Below are positions 9,059 to 17,468 of a stretch of DNA of 64,000 nt, in pieces; the first letter of the stretch is position 1; the number at the start of each line of letters is the position of its first letter. The translations under genes were made by a program, and so were the position numbers. The notes under the pieces were generated by a model. The model ran no database searches. It was not told where the DNA came from and saw nothing but the letters and a program-made list of their open reading frames with translations. The stretch comes from Ruminococcus flavefaciens (GTDB taxonomy: Bacteria; Bacillota; Clostridia; Oscillospirales; Ruminococcaceae). The stretch is taken from NCBI GenBank assembly GCA_023662725.1, contig JAMPIL010000001.1, forward strand, positions 1,258,449-1,322,448, written 5' to 3'.

Positions 9059-10474
9059 TTATTCACCTGATTTTTTTTCATTTGCGGGAAGAATTATCGT
9101 AACCTTAGTACCCTTGCCTTCTCCCTCGCTGGATATGTCCATTTCTCCGCCATGCATAGCGATAATTTCGTCCGCAACCGCAAGTCCGATTCCGGAACCT
9201 CTTCTTGTATGATTTGCCTTATAGAACTTAGTTTTTACCTTAGAAAGATCGGATTCCTTTATTCCGCATCCGGTATCTGCAACTGAAACAACGATTTTTC
9301 CGTCCGCTTCGGAAGCGTCGATAGTTACCGTATCACCGGTGGACGAATATTTGACAGCGTTGTCGATAATGTTTATAAAAACCTGTCTTATGCGGTTTTT
9401 ATCGCCGAAAAATATCGGGAGCATTTCCGGCTCGTTATAAATAATATTGATATTTTCACGCTTCGCCTTATCGCTGTAGATCAGTACAGCGTCACCAAGT
9501 TCGGCAAGAATATCCATATTTGCATTCCGGAGAGTGAAATGACCGTTCTGCATTCGTGAAAAATCAAGCAGTTCTTCAACCATCTGCGAAAGACGCTCCG
9601 TCTCGTTTACGATAACTCCAACGCCCTTTTTCATCGTGTCCGGACTTCCTCCGCCGTCTATCATAAGAGTCTCCGCCCAGCCCTTTATTGCAGTCAGCGG
9701 AGTTCTCAGCTCGTGAGAAACGGAAGATATAAACTCATTTTTCATAGCCTCGGCATTAGAAAGTTCGTCCGCCATGTGATTAATAGCCGAACAAAGCTCG
9801 CCTATTTCATCATCGCTGGAATTCTGTATCCTTACAGAAAAATCTCCCATAGCAAATTTTCGTGCGATAGTGCTTATCTGTCTTATCGGATTAACAATAG
9901 TTCCGGCAAAATAAAGTCCTGTTGAGATGATTATGACGATAACGATCAGTATTACGACCGAAACAACAATTACATAATTTTTTATCGTGTTTTCTATCTC
10001 AGCAAGCGAAGTGACCATACGAACCGAACTGTATTCGCTGTTCATGGACGATATCGGTACGGAAACGGCAAGAATTTTTTCTCCGCTCGGAAGCTTTCCG
10101 ACGTAAGAGCCTTCGCCGTAAGTCATAGCGTCCTCATAATCGGGCATCAGCATATCAGCGTCGGGCGAAAATCCGGAAGAAGTTAAAACAACTCTGCCCT
10201 TGGAATTTATCGCCATAAGCTCGATTTTATCCTTTTCGTTAAAGGTTTCCAGCATATTTCTCATTTCAGCCGAAAAATTGGCGGCGCTGTCCTGCGAATG
10301 AATACTCAAAACGCTGGTAACGGCGTTTATCTTTGAAACGAGATACTGCTTTGCCGAGCTGTAAAAATAGCTCTGAACCGCATAAATAATAGCCATAGCG
10401 ATAACGAGCAGAGCAAGGATTATAACGCCGAGGTTATTGATTATCCAGCGTTTGGTGATACTCTTTTTCGCCAT
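9059..10474 (-). CDS. Membrane sensor histidine kinase (PhoR/VicK type)
   Basis: The 471-residue protein has TM1 at about 13-34, an extracytoplasmic sensor of some 130 residues, TM2 at about 170-193, a HAMP linker, a HisKA domain with SVSHELRTPLTAIKGW (phospho-His) and a HATPase domain with N box (NIIDNAVKYSS), G1 (DTGCGI) and G2 (GSGIGLAVADE). It autophosphorylates and passes the phosphate to the partner regulator immediately upstream. Its ATG overlaps the regulator's TAA by one base (TAATG), so the two are made in fixed ratio. The signal is not deducible; the architecture resembles cell-envelope or phosphate sensors. Confidence 0.92.
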   Translation of the reverse strand: MAKKSITKRWIINNLGVIILALLVIAMAIIYAVQSYFYSSAKQYLVSKINAVTSVLSIHSQDSAANFSAEMRNMLETFNEKDKIELMAINSKGRVVLTSSGFSPDADMLMPDYEDAMTYGEGSYVGKLPSGEKILAVSVPISSMNSEYSSVRMVTSLAEIENTIKNYVIVVSVVILIVIVIIISTGLYFAGTIVNPIRQISTIARKFAMGDFSVRIQNSSDDEIGELCSAINHMADELSNAEAMKNEFISSVSHELRTPLTAIKGWAETLMIDGGGSPDTMKKGVGVIVNETERLSQMVEELLDFSRMQNGHFTLRNANMDILAELGDAVLIYSDKAKRENINIIYNEPEMLPIFFGDKNRIRQVFINIIDNAVKYSSTGDTVTIDASEADGKIVVSVADTGCGIKESDLSKVKTKFYKANHTRRGSGIGLAVADEIIAMHGGEMDISSEGEGKGTKVTIILPANEKKSGE

Positions 10475-11175
10475 TACTGCATATCATTCCATTTATAGCC
10501 GTAACCCCAGATCGTTATGATATATTTCGGATTTGAAGGTTCTTCCTCGATTTTCATGCGTATTCTTCTTATGTTTACGTCAACTATCTTATCGTCTCCG
10601 TAATAGCTTTCTCCCCAAATATGGTTGAGAATGCTTGCACGGTCGAGAGCGGTATTCTTATTATTCATAAAGAACTCGAGTATCTGGTATTCAACCTGAG
10701 TAAGCTCGATTGATTTACCGTTTTTGGTTACTGTTCTGCTCTTTAAATCGAGAACGAACGGACCGGATTCAATTATAGACTGCTTTTCATTTTTGATAAA
10801 GCTCATACAGACTCTTCTGTAGATAGCGTCTACACGAGCAGTCAGTTCAGACGGAGAAAAAGGCTTGGTTATATAGTCGTCCGCCCCTATCATAAGACCG
10901 CTTACTTTATCCATTTCCTGAGTTCTTGCAGTCAGCATAATTATACCGATAGTTGAACTTTTCTCACGGATTTTCTTACAAACAGTAAAACCATCTATAC
11001 CGGGCATCATGATATCGAGCAGAACGATATCAAAATTGCCACGTTCCTCCTCAAAAGTCTGCAAAGCAGCTTCACCGCAGTCCACGTCAACAACTTCATA
11101 GCCGGCACGCTTGAGGTTGATAACGACGAATTCACGGATAGTGTTTTCGTCCTCGCAAACAAGAATACGCTTCAT
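10474..11175 (-). CDS. OmpR-family response regulator
   Basis: The receiver domain has the acidic pocket E8/D9, the phospho-acceptor Asp54 (VLLDIMMPG), a conserved Thr (MLTAR) and Lys (ITKPFSP). It is followed by a winged-helix DNA-binding domain (ELTQVEYQILEFFMNNKNT, then VDVNIRRIRMKIEEEP). The start is ATG 11175, nine bases after AAGGAG; a TTG further out (11184) abuts the ribosome site and is unlikely. It is the first gene of the run leading through the kinase to recA and pgsA. Copy F of the dispersed repeat lies in its 5' leader. Confidence 0.93.
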   Translation of the reverse strand: MKRILVCEDENTIREFVVINLKRAGYEVVDVDCGEAALQTFEEERGNFDIVLLDIMMPGIDGFTVCKKIREKSSTIGIIMLTARTQEMDKVSGLMIGADDYITKPFSPSELTARVDAIYRRVCMSFIKNEKQSIIESGPFVLDLKSRTVTKNGKSIELTQVEYQILEFFMNNKNTALDRASILNHIWGESYYGDDKIVDVNIRRIRMKIEEEPSNPKYIITIWGYGYKWNDMQ

Positions 11176-11200
11176 AAATCTCAACTCCTTAAAAAGTTTT

Positions 11201-11255
11201 TTAATACCGGGTTGCCAAAGGGAATGTACTCCCCTTTGACAAAGGACAGCGTGGA
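11201..11255 (+). repeat. Modular hairpin repeat, copy F (partial)
   Basis: Only the right half of the element remains: TTAATACCGGGTTGCCAAAG, then the paired GGGAA...CCCCTTTG hairpin (11215-11238) and a degenerate GGACAGCGTGGA end. The central variable hairpin and left part are missing; the left edge abuts the response-regulator ribosome site. It lies in the leader of that gene on the opposite strand. Confidence 0.6.
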
Positions 11256-11361
11256 TGAAAACAATAAAATCTAAAACTCAAAATTGCCAAAAATGATAGT
11301 AAAAATCATTCCACACTGAGAATCCCATTATTAATCGCGCTTCGAACCCTTTATTTTTATT

Positions 11362-12672
11362 TTAAAATAATTTAAACCCAAGTGCGGCATCTCCTGCCGT
11401 GATTGAATATCCGTCTCCGTTATCTTTAGGTATATAAGCAAGATACGACGAATCTCCCTTGGTTTTCATAAGCATATACCCATTGGAGATCCTGTCCTCT
11501 CTCGAAGGGGAATCCTCAGCGCAGTATATACGCATAAGTTCTCTTCCGGTTTCTCCGTCAGAATAACGGCAGAATACTATCTCATCGTTTACAGAATCAC
11601 GCCTTACAGTAACATTGTTTCTCCACTTTTCAGGAAAAACAAAGATATATCCGTCGTTAACGCTGGCATAAGAAGAACATTTACGTTCTAATCTGTCCTC
11701 TCCGCTTACAAACTTCCACTCGGTTATTTTCATCTGTTCCGTTTCGGGAACCTCCTCATATCCGGGAGAAATAGTCTGCACAGGAATTTCAAGAATACCG
11801 TCGCCGTCGATATCAAAAGAGCTGTAACCCGTCGGACGGATCGTTGCAAGCGATTCCTCCGGCAGTGTAAAAACCTTATTAAGACCGGTACTGTCCATGT
11901 AGATAACATCCGTTTGAATAGAGCCTGCTCCGGAAACTGCGTCAATATAAAGTCCCTTTCGTCCACCGCCTATTTCGCCGTAGCCAAGACTATCGAACTC
12001 GGTAAAGCTGCCGCTGAGCGGAGTGCTGTATTTATGGTATTTTCCCGTGCTGTCAAGCTTGTAGGCTTCGGCAACAGCAGAAGATCCTGTCACCGAACCG
12101 GCAAGAAGCAGAAATTCATTTTCATTATCATTATCGAGGTCGGTAACATCAATAAAAGAATACGCTTCTGAAAAAGTTTTCTCAATGCTTCCCTCTTCGG
12201 CATTATATGTGAAGATAGAAACGCTTTTTTCGGAACGGTTTATAAGACTGCTGCCGATAATAAGATTGGTCCGTTCATTAGAACCGAGCCTCGAGATCAT
12301 AACTCTTTCTATCTCTGCTCCGTCCGCAGGAGTATCGCAGACTGAACGCCACTTTCCTCTCTGCTGATCGAGAATATTTATACGCAGAGTATTTTCCTGT
12401 GCGGCAAGACTTGTTTTTTCATAAAAGACCACAGCTTCATCTCCGCCGTCGCCGTCGATATCCTCAATAATAAAAGCGGAGAGATATTTTCCGGATTTGG
12501 GATATTTAAGACTTATCGAAGTTCCTGCGGCATCGGTAAGCGCACTGTATATCTGCTCCTGAACGGCGCTGAGTTTTGGCGGCGCCATAAGATTATCTAT
12601 GCTTGAAGCAAAGTTACAGCTGCTCAGAAGAGCTATTGAAAGAAAAACTGCGGCAGATTTCAGAAATTTCAT
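11362..12672 (-). CDS. Lipoprotein with FG-GAP/VCBS-like aspartate-rich repeats
   Basis: The 436-residue protein has a lipoprotein signal ending LLSSC (Cys19). At least three DxDxDG-like calcium-loop motifs occur: DIDGDGGDEAVVF, DLDNDNENEFLLL and DIDGDGILEIPV, spaced about 110-120 residues apart. This resembles integrin-type beta-propeller (FG-GAP/VCBS) blades, so a surface-anchored calcium-dependent propeller is likely. It is 45 bases downstream of citrate synthase on the same strand. No catalytic motif was seen; role unknown. Confidence 0.75.
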   Translation of the reverse strand: MKFLKSAAVFLSIALLSSCNFASSIDNLMAPPKLSAVQEQIYSALTDAAGTSISLKYPKSGKYLSAFIIEDIDGDGGDEAVVFYEKTSLAAQENTLRINILDQQRGKWRSVCDTPADGAEIERVMISRLGSNERTNLIIGSSLINRSEKSVSIFTYNAEEGSIEKTFSEAYSFIDVTDLDNDNENEFLLLAGSVTGSSAVAEAYKLDSTGKYHKYSTPLSGSFTEFDSLGYGEIGGGRKGLYIDAVSGAGSIQTDVIYMDSTGLNKVFTLPEESLATIRPTGYSSFDIDGDGILEIPVQTISPGYEEVPETEQMKITEWKFVSGEDRLERKCSSYASVNDGYIFVFPEKWRNNVTVRRDSVNDEIVFCRYSDGETGRELMRIYCAEDSPSREDRISNGYMLMKTKGDSSYLAYIPKDNGDGYSITAGDAALGFKLF

Positions 12673-12717
12673 TTTGCCTCCATAACGAAAACTGATCTGG
12701 ATTTCATATAAAAGATA

Positions 12718-14076
12718 TTAATCTCTTTCTTCTAATTTAACGTATTCACGTTCTTTAGCAATAGCCTTATAAGCAGGACGTATTATCCTGTTGCTTGTTA
12801 ATATCTCCTCCATACGGTGCGCTGCCCAGCCTGCCATACGTGCAACTGCAAAGAGCGGAGTAAACAGTTCATCCGGAATTCCAAGCATTCTGTAAACAAG
12901 TCCGGAATACATATCAACGTTGGCGCACATGGTTTTGGTGCTTCCCTTAACTTCTTTGAATATCTCCGGAGTAAGTCTTTCAACAGTTTCAAGAAGTCTG
13001 AATTCCGCTTCAATTTCCTTGCCTTTAGCAAGCTCAAAAGCTTTTTTCTTAAGTATGAGCGCACGCGGATCTGAAATTGTATAAACTGCGTGACCCATTC
13101 CATAAATGAGTCCGGAGCAGTCGTTAGTTTCTTTTCTTATGGTTTTGCGCATATAATCGGCAACTTCGCCTTCGTTATCCCAGTGCTTGATATTTGCTTT
13201 GAAGTTATCGAGCATCTGGATGACCTGAATATTGGCTCCGCCGTGACGAGGTCCTTTAAGCGAACAGATAGCGGAAGAATATGCGGAATATGGATCCGTG
13301 CCGGAAGAAGTAAGCACACGGCAGGTGAATGTGGAATTGTTTCCTCCTCCGTGTTCAGCCTGAAGCATAAGCAAACAATCAAGCATCTGTGCCTCTTCCT
13401 TGGTATATTGTCTGTCGTTTCTGAGCAGAGAAAGTATACACTGAGCCGTATTTTCCTCATAATTGATGGGATGCATTATCATGCTCTGATTATCGAAAAC
13501 TCTTCTTTTAACCTGATAAGCGTTCGCCATAATAACCGGAAGCTTGGCTATAAGGCTTATTGCCGTACGCATTTCGCTTTCAAGACCTTTATTTTCACAT
13601 TCGTCATCGTATGAATAAAGAGCAAGAACCGAACGGGCGAGCTTATTCATTATATTTTTGGACGGAGCTTTCAGAATCATATCCTCAACGAATCCGCCGG
13701 GCAGATCTCTTTTAAGCGAAAGATATGTATTAAAATTTTTAAGTTCTTTTACATTGGGCAAACGTCCGAAAAGAAGAAGAAAAACAGTTTCTTCATAGCC
13801 GAATCTGCCCTCGGCTTCAACATTTTCAACAAGGTCGTTAATACTGTGACCTCTGTAAATCAGCTGTCCAGGAATAGGTTCAACCTCCCCCTCGTTAAGA
13901 ACATAGCCATGAACGTTGCATATATTGGTAATTCCGGCAACAACACCTGTACCGTCGCTGTTACGCAAACCTCTTTTAACGTGGTATTTTTCGTAAAGCT
14001 TCATATCAATTCTGGAATTTTCAGCAACCTCACCGCATAAATCTGTAATATTGGCACCTGAAATAAAAGATGGCAT
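12718..14076 (-). CDS. Citrate synthase
   Basis: This enzyme condenses oxaloacetate and acetyl-CoA to citrate, here probably feeding 2-oxoglutarate/glutamate synthesis. The conserved active-site blocks are visible: LLQAEHGGGNNSTF, GPRHGGANIQVI, GMGHAVYTISDPRA and the aspartate in CANVDMYSGLVYRMLG. The protein is about 452 residues, typical for clostridial forms with an N-terminal extension. I chose the ATG at 14076, ten bases after GGAG; the upstream GTG (14085) is only one base from it. A consensus promoter lies just upstream. Confidence 0.94.
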   Translation of the reverse strand: MPSFISGANITDLCGEVAENSRIDMKLYEKYHVKRGLRNSDGTGVVAGITNICNVHGYVLNEGEVEPIPGQLIYRGHSINDLVENVEAEGRFGYEETVFLLLFGRLPNVKELKNFNTYLSLKRDLPGGFVEDMILKAPSKNIMNKLARSVLALYSYDDECENKGLESEMRTAISLIAKLPVIMANAYQVKRRVFDNQSMIMHPINYEENTAQCILSLLRNDRQYTKEEAQMLDCLLMLQAEHGGGNNSTFTCRVLTSSGTDPYSAYSSAICSLKGPRHGGANIQVIQMLDNFKANIKHWDNEGEVADYMRKTIRKETNDCSGLIYGMGHAVYTISDPRALILKKKAFELAKGKEIEAEFRLLETVERLTPEIFKEVKGSTKTMCANVDMYSGLVYRMLGIPDELFTPLFAVARMAGWAAHRMEEILTSNRIIRPAYKAIAKEREYVKLEERD

Positions 14077-14109
14077 CACAATCACTCTCCTTTGAAAATA
14101 GTTACTTTA

Positions 14110-14138
14110 ATTATACACTATTTTTTATTTCATGTCAA
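14110..14138 (-). promoter_or_regulatory. Consensus sigma-A promoter for citrate synthase
   Basis: On the minus strand TTGACA (14138-14133) is followed by a 17-base spacer and TATAAT (14115-14110): both boxes are perfect consensus. The transcript would start about 30 bases before the citrate synthase ATG. Confidence 0.85.
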
Positions 14139-14191
14139 ATGGAATTCTTGAATTTTCAACGGAATTTCACGAACTATCTCAGGAGGTATTT

Positions 14192-15259
14192 ATGAAACAG
14201 TATATTTCTTCAATACTTATTCTTTCGGCAGCAATTGCAGTTATTCCTGCAATTCCGGTATACATTTCCGGAAAAGCCTATAATCAGGCGGAAATATCCG
14301 ATACGGACAAAAAGGAAAAAGAACTTCCCATCATTCAGGAGAACACGGAACCCACTGAAAAAACGCCTTTACCTGCTGCGGACAAGGTATCGGCTGATTA
14401 TTCAGGAGCTCCTTACAAGGTTCTTGACGTAAGCTCGGGAGAAATTCTCGAGGTTTCTGAAAGAGACTACGTTATAGGAGCAGTCTGTGCGGAAATGCCT
14501 GCTTCCTTCAGTGAAGAAGCTCTAAAAGCTCAGGCAGTTGCGGCTCATACATATGCTCAGCGGCAAAGACTTCGTGAAAAAGAAAATCCGACAGCCGAGC
14601 TTAACGGTGCGGATTTTTCAAACGATACTTCAAAATATCAGGGCTATTTCACTCAGGATCAGGCAAAACAGTATTTCGGCGAACACTTTGACGAAAACTA
14701 TTCAAAAATTTCAGCAGCAGCCGATGAAGTTCTTCCGTATATCTTAACATACAATGATGAGCCTATAATCTCGGCATTCCATTCAATGTCCTCCGGCAAA
14801 ACCGAAAGCGCCGAAAATGCGTGGGGAGCAGCGGTAGATTATCTTGTTCCTGTTGACAGCAGCTCTGATACTTCAGCTCCGAAATATCTTGAGGAAACAC
14901 GCTACAACAGTGATGTTCTGCGAAATAAACTTGAAACTGCTTTCCCGGGAATTGCCCTCGGCGAAGACATTTCTTCATGGATAACAGTAAAAGAAGTATC
15001 CGATTCCGGAACGGTTTTAATCGCTCTTGCAGGAGACAGAACTGTTACAGGAAATGACCTGCGGATTGCACTTGCACTCAGAAGTCCCTGTTTTGATGTA
15101 CGATATGAGGGCAGCGAAGCTGTTATAACGACCAAAGGATACGGTCACGGAGTCGGAATGAGCCAATACGGCGCAAATGCTATGGCTCAGGAAGGAAAAA
15201 AATGGCAGGAAATTCTTGAACACTATTATCCGGGAGCTGAAATAATTTCAGCGTGCTGA
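14192..15259 (+). CDS. SpoIID/LytB-family cell-wall protein
   Basis: SpoIID is a membrane-anchored lytic transglycosylase that strips peptide-free glycan during forespore engulfment. The protein (355 aa) has an N-terminal signal/anchor ([20 protein letters not shown]), then the SpoIID domain with [30 protein letters not shown] and the C-terminal [18 protein letters not shown] chose the ATG at 14192, five bases after AGGAGG, instead of an in-frame ATG 60 bases earlier that has no ribosome site. It diverges from citrate synthase. The usual spoIIQ/spoIIID neighbours are absent, so a paralogous LytB-like role is possible. Confidence 0.85.
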   Translation: MKQYISSILILSAAIAVIPAIPVYISGKAYNQAEISDTDKKEKELPIIQENTEPTEKTPLPAADKVSADYSGAPYKVLDVSSGEILEVSERDYVIGAVCAEMPASFSEEALKAQAVAAHTYAQRQRLREKENPTAELNGADFSNDTSKYQGYFTQDQAKQYFGEHFDENYSKISAAADEVLPYILTYNDEPIISAFHSMSSGKTESAENAWGAAVDYLVPVDSSSDTSAPKYLEETRYNSDVLRNKLETAFPGIALGEDISSWITVKEVSDSGTVLIALAGDRTVTGNDLRIALALRSPCFDVRYEGSEAVITTKGYGHGVGMSQYGANAMAQEGKKWQEILEHYYPGAEIISAC

Positions 15260-15277
15260 TTTTGCAGCAACGGCGAT

Positions 15278-15516
15278 ATGTCTTTGTTGCTTTTAAGAGG
15301 TGTTATGCCCCTTATCTCATGTTAAAGGTATGTCAATTCTATGGACATCGCCCTAATAAAACAAAATACCCCATAAAGGGGTATTTTGTTTTATTAATAC
15401 TGGGTTTCCAAAGGGAACGTACTTCCCTTTGGCAGGGGGGTGCGGGCGTCCAGTGGACACCTCTGCTAAGCAGAAGCACCGACCGAACCGACAGGTGAGA
15501 CTTAAGTGGACTGCGT
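15278..15516 (+). repeat. Modular hairpin repeat, copy A (extended right end)
   Basis: This near-complete copy lies between convergent spoIID and corC-like genes. The left end ATGTC...TTTTAAG matches copy C's terminal repeat loosely. The central hairpin has perfect 19-base arms, TAATAAAACAAAATACCCC (15354-15372) and its complement at 15378-15396, around a 5-base loop. A second hairpin CCAAAGGGAA/TTCCCTTTGG is at 15408-15432. The right part is longer than in other copies and ends in CTTAAGTGGAC, a terminal-repeat match that includes the stop codon of the corC-like gene. The GC-rich stem with flanking T tract could act as a bidirectional terminator. Confidence 0.8.
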
Positions 15517-16755
15517 CTCCCTTAATATTTCAACAATCACCTTTTCAACCGTCTGTTCAGTAACAACAGCCGCAGTAAGCCGGAAAATGCCGGTTTCGAC
15601 AACTTCTCCGGATTCGGGGATATGCTCTAAAACATCGGTTATCCAGCCGCCGACGGAAGTATAATCAGTCTGGACGAGATCTTCATCAAGATCAAGCTTG
15701 CTGAGGAAATCGCTCACGCTCATATCCCCGGCGACCTCATACTTATCAGCCGAAAGCATTACCATATTGTTCACGATCTCATCGTCCTCATCGTATATTT
15801 CTCCGACAAGTTCCTCGATAATATCCTCAAGAGTAACAATACCCTTCGTTCCACCGTACTGATCCGTTACAACGGCAAGATGAACCTTGGAACGCTGCAT
15901 TTTCCTCATTGCCTCGCTGATAAGCAAGGTATCGGAAATATGCGGAACTTCCTGCATAATGCCCTTTATATCGTTCCCACCCTCGGAAAGCATCTTGAAA
16001 AACGCTTTGTTCGTTATGATACCTATAATGTCATCAAGACTCTTTTCGTAAACGGGCAGACGGGAATACATTTCCCGGCAGAGAGTTTCCTTTATCTCCT
16101 CAATAGTCGAACCGATCTCGATACCAACAACCTTTACTCTGGGTATAAGAATTTCATTAACTGAAATCTCGTCAAATTCAAGAGCGCTTTTAACAAGTTC
16201 ACTCTCTTGCTCTTCAATAACGCCCTGCTCCTCGATCTCGTCGATCATGAATTTAAGCTCGTCCTCCGTAACGCTCGGAGATTCCTCTCCGCCTTTAGAG
16301 ATAGCAGACGAGAGCTTGTTAAGAACATAAACAAACGGCTTGAATATCGTCACAAGAACTGACAAAGGCGCTGCAAACGCAAGAGCAAGCTTCTCGGCAT
16401 TTTTCTTAGCATACGATTTCGGCAGTACTTCGCAGAAAACCAGTACCAGAACCGTTATAACAACGGTTGAAACAGCAGCTCCGCTGCTTCCGATAAAATT
16501 GATAAAAACAATAGTGCTCACCGATGATGTTGCGATATTCACAATATTATTTCCGATAAGAACCGCCGTCAGAACCTCGTCGAACTTATTAGCCAGCTTC
16601 AAAGCTTTTGCAGCCTTTTTGTTTCCCTGTCCGGCGTAATTTTTAAGCCTTAGCTTATTAACGCTTGAATATGCGGTTTCCGTGCTTGAAAAGAGCGCAG
16701 AGAAAATCATCATTACAACAACAAGTATAATTTTAAATATGTCTGAATTATCCAT
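15502..16755 (-). CDS. CNNM/CBS-domain transporter (HlyC/CorC family)
   Basis: These proteins are linked to magnesium/cobalt efflux or homeostasis. The 417-residue sequence shows the DUF21/CNNM membrane domain (FSALFSSTETAYSSVNKLRL; three or more helices to about 150), a CBS pair (from about 200; VTDQYGGTKGIVTLEDIIEE) and the C-terminal CorC_HlyC domain (DYTSVGGWITDVLEHIPESG). The start is ATG 16755 behind AGGAAAGG; a TTG 21 bases earlier lies before that site. The last codons (Gln-Ser-Thr-stop) coincide with the terminal repeat of element A, so the natural C-terminus may have been altered by the insertion. Confidence 0.9.
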   Translation of the reverse strand: MDNSDIFKIILVVVMMIFSALFSSTETAYSSVNKLRLKNYAGQGNKKAAKALKLANKFDEVLTAVLIGNNIVNIATSSVSTIVFINFIGSSGAAVSTVVITVLVLVFCEVLPKSYAKKNAEKLALAFAAPLSVLVTIFKPFVYVLNKLSSAISKGGEESPSVTEDELKFMIDEIEEQGVIEEQESELVKSALEFDEISVNEILIPRVKVVGIEIGSTIEEIKETLCREMYSRLPVYEKSLDDIIGIITNKAFFKMLSEGGNDIKGIMQEVPHISDTLLISEAMRKMQRSKVHLAVVTDQYGGTKGIVTLEDIIEELVGEIYDEDDEIVNNMVMLSADKYEVAGDMSVSDFLSKLDLDEDLVQTDYTSVGGWITDVLEHIPESGEVVETGIFRLTAAVVTEQTVEKVIVEILRETQST

Positions 16756-16794
16756 AAAAACCTTTCCTGAGATCAATATATAGTATTAAATTAC

Positions 16795-16823
16795 ATTTTA
16801 CCATATTATCTTAGATAATGCAA
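16795..16823 (-). promoter_or_regulatory. Sigma-A-like promoter for the corC-like gene
   Basis: On the minus strand TTGCAT (16823-16818), a 17-base spacer and TAAAAT (16800-16795) lie about 40 bases before the ATG at 16755. Confidence 0.6.
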
Positions 16824-16866
16824 TAGCGAATCGTGCAAATTTGGAAAATATTTTTTGAAAAAATTA

Positions 16867-16895
16867 TTGTATTGCTGATAAAAATATGATATAAT
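16867..16895 (+). promoter_or_regulatory. Sigma-A promoter upstream of asp23/fakA
   Basis: TTGTAT (16867-16872), a 17-base spacer and TATAAT (16890-16895). A perfect 10-base inverted repeat TAATGAAAAC/GTTTTCATTA (16892-16913, 2-base spacer) begins inside the -10 box and covers the predicted start site, so it could be an operator or an RNA hairpin at the 5' end. Confidence 0.65.
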
Positions 16896-16927
16896 GAAAA
16901 CAAGTTTTCATTATAGATGATTTAAAT

Positions 16928-17010
16928 ACCCTCGCAGATACGCAAATCATAGATTTGCTCCCTGCGTATCGGGAAATTATATCACAAACTCAAAGAGTTT
17001 GTGATATAAT
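16928..17010 (+). repeat. Nested-hairpin element in the asp23 leader
   Basis: Two stem-loops stand side by side. The first pairs GATACGC with GCGTATC and contains an inner AAATC/GATTT pair (about 16936-16970). The second is a perfect 16-base stem ATTATATCACAAACTC (16976-16991) / GAGTTTGTGATATAAT (16995-17010) with an AAA loop. The sequence is unrelated to elements A-G. It lies in the transcribed leader between the promoter and the asp23 start. Confidence 0.65.
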
Positions 17011-17040
17011 AAATTGACTATGCTAAAGGAGTGATATTAA

Positions 17041-17400
17041 ATGCTCGGCTTTGAAAACCATATTGGTCAAATTTCTATTTCCGACAATTACCTAACACAA
17101 ATTGTAAGACACGCTGTTACGGACTGTTTTGGAGTTTCCGATGTCTGCAACATTAATGCATTCCATTCCGCAATTTCCGCTCTTACTTTCGGTAAAGCGT
17201 TTAAAAATAAAAGAGGAGTTGTCATCCGCACCAACCAAAACGGCTGTCTTTCTATCGACCTTCATATAAAGGTTTCTTACGGAACTAATATTTCCGCAAT
17301 TGCCGACAGCATTATCCACAAGGTCACATTCACAGTTGAAGAGGCTGTGGGTATCAAAGTAGCAGATGTCAATGTTTTTATCGATGATATGATGAGCTAA
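17041..17400 (+). CDS. Asp23/Gls24 family envelope stress protein
   Basis: The 119-residue protein has the Asp23 family pattern: GQISISDNYLTQIVRHAVTD near the start, then SIDLHIKVSYGTNISAIADS and VTFTVEEAVGIKVADVNVFI at the end. Homologues (YloU in Bacillus) are small cytoplasmic or membrane-associated proteins linked to envelope homeostasis. AAAGGAG lies 9 bases before the ATG. It precedes a fakA-like gene by 68 bases, the same yloU-yloV order seen across Firmicutes. Confidence 0.9.
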   Translation: MLGFENHIGQISISDNYLTQIVRHAVTDCFGVSDVCNINAFHSAISALTFGKAFKNKRGVVIRTNQNGCLSIDLHIKVSYGTNISAIADSIIHKVTFTVEEAVGIKVADVNVFIDDMMS

Positions 17401-17468
17401 GACTGCTCGGATTAAGCCTTTACCAGAAATATTACTATACATTTGAATTTGAATTGGAGGACTTTACT

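Noticed and set aside
15253..15498. 81-codon + strand frame after spoIID
   Set aside because: It runs through repeat copy A; the translation follows the hairpin sequences, has no ribosome site and no family resemblance.
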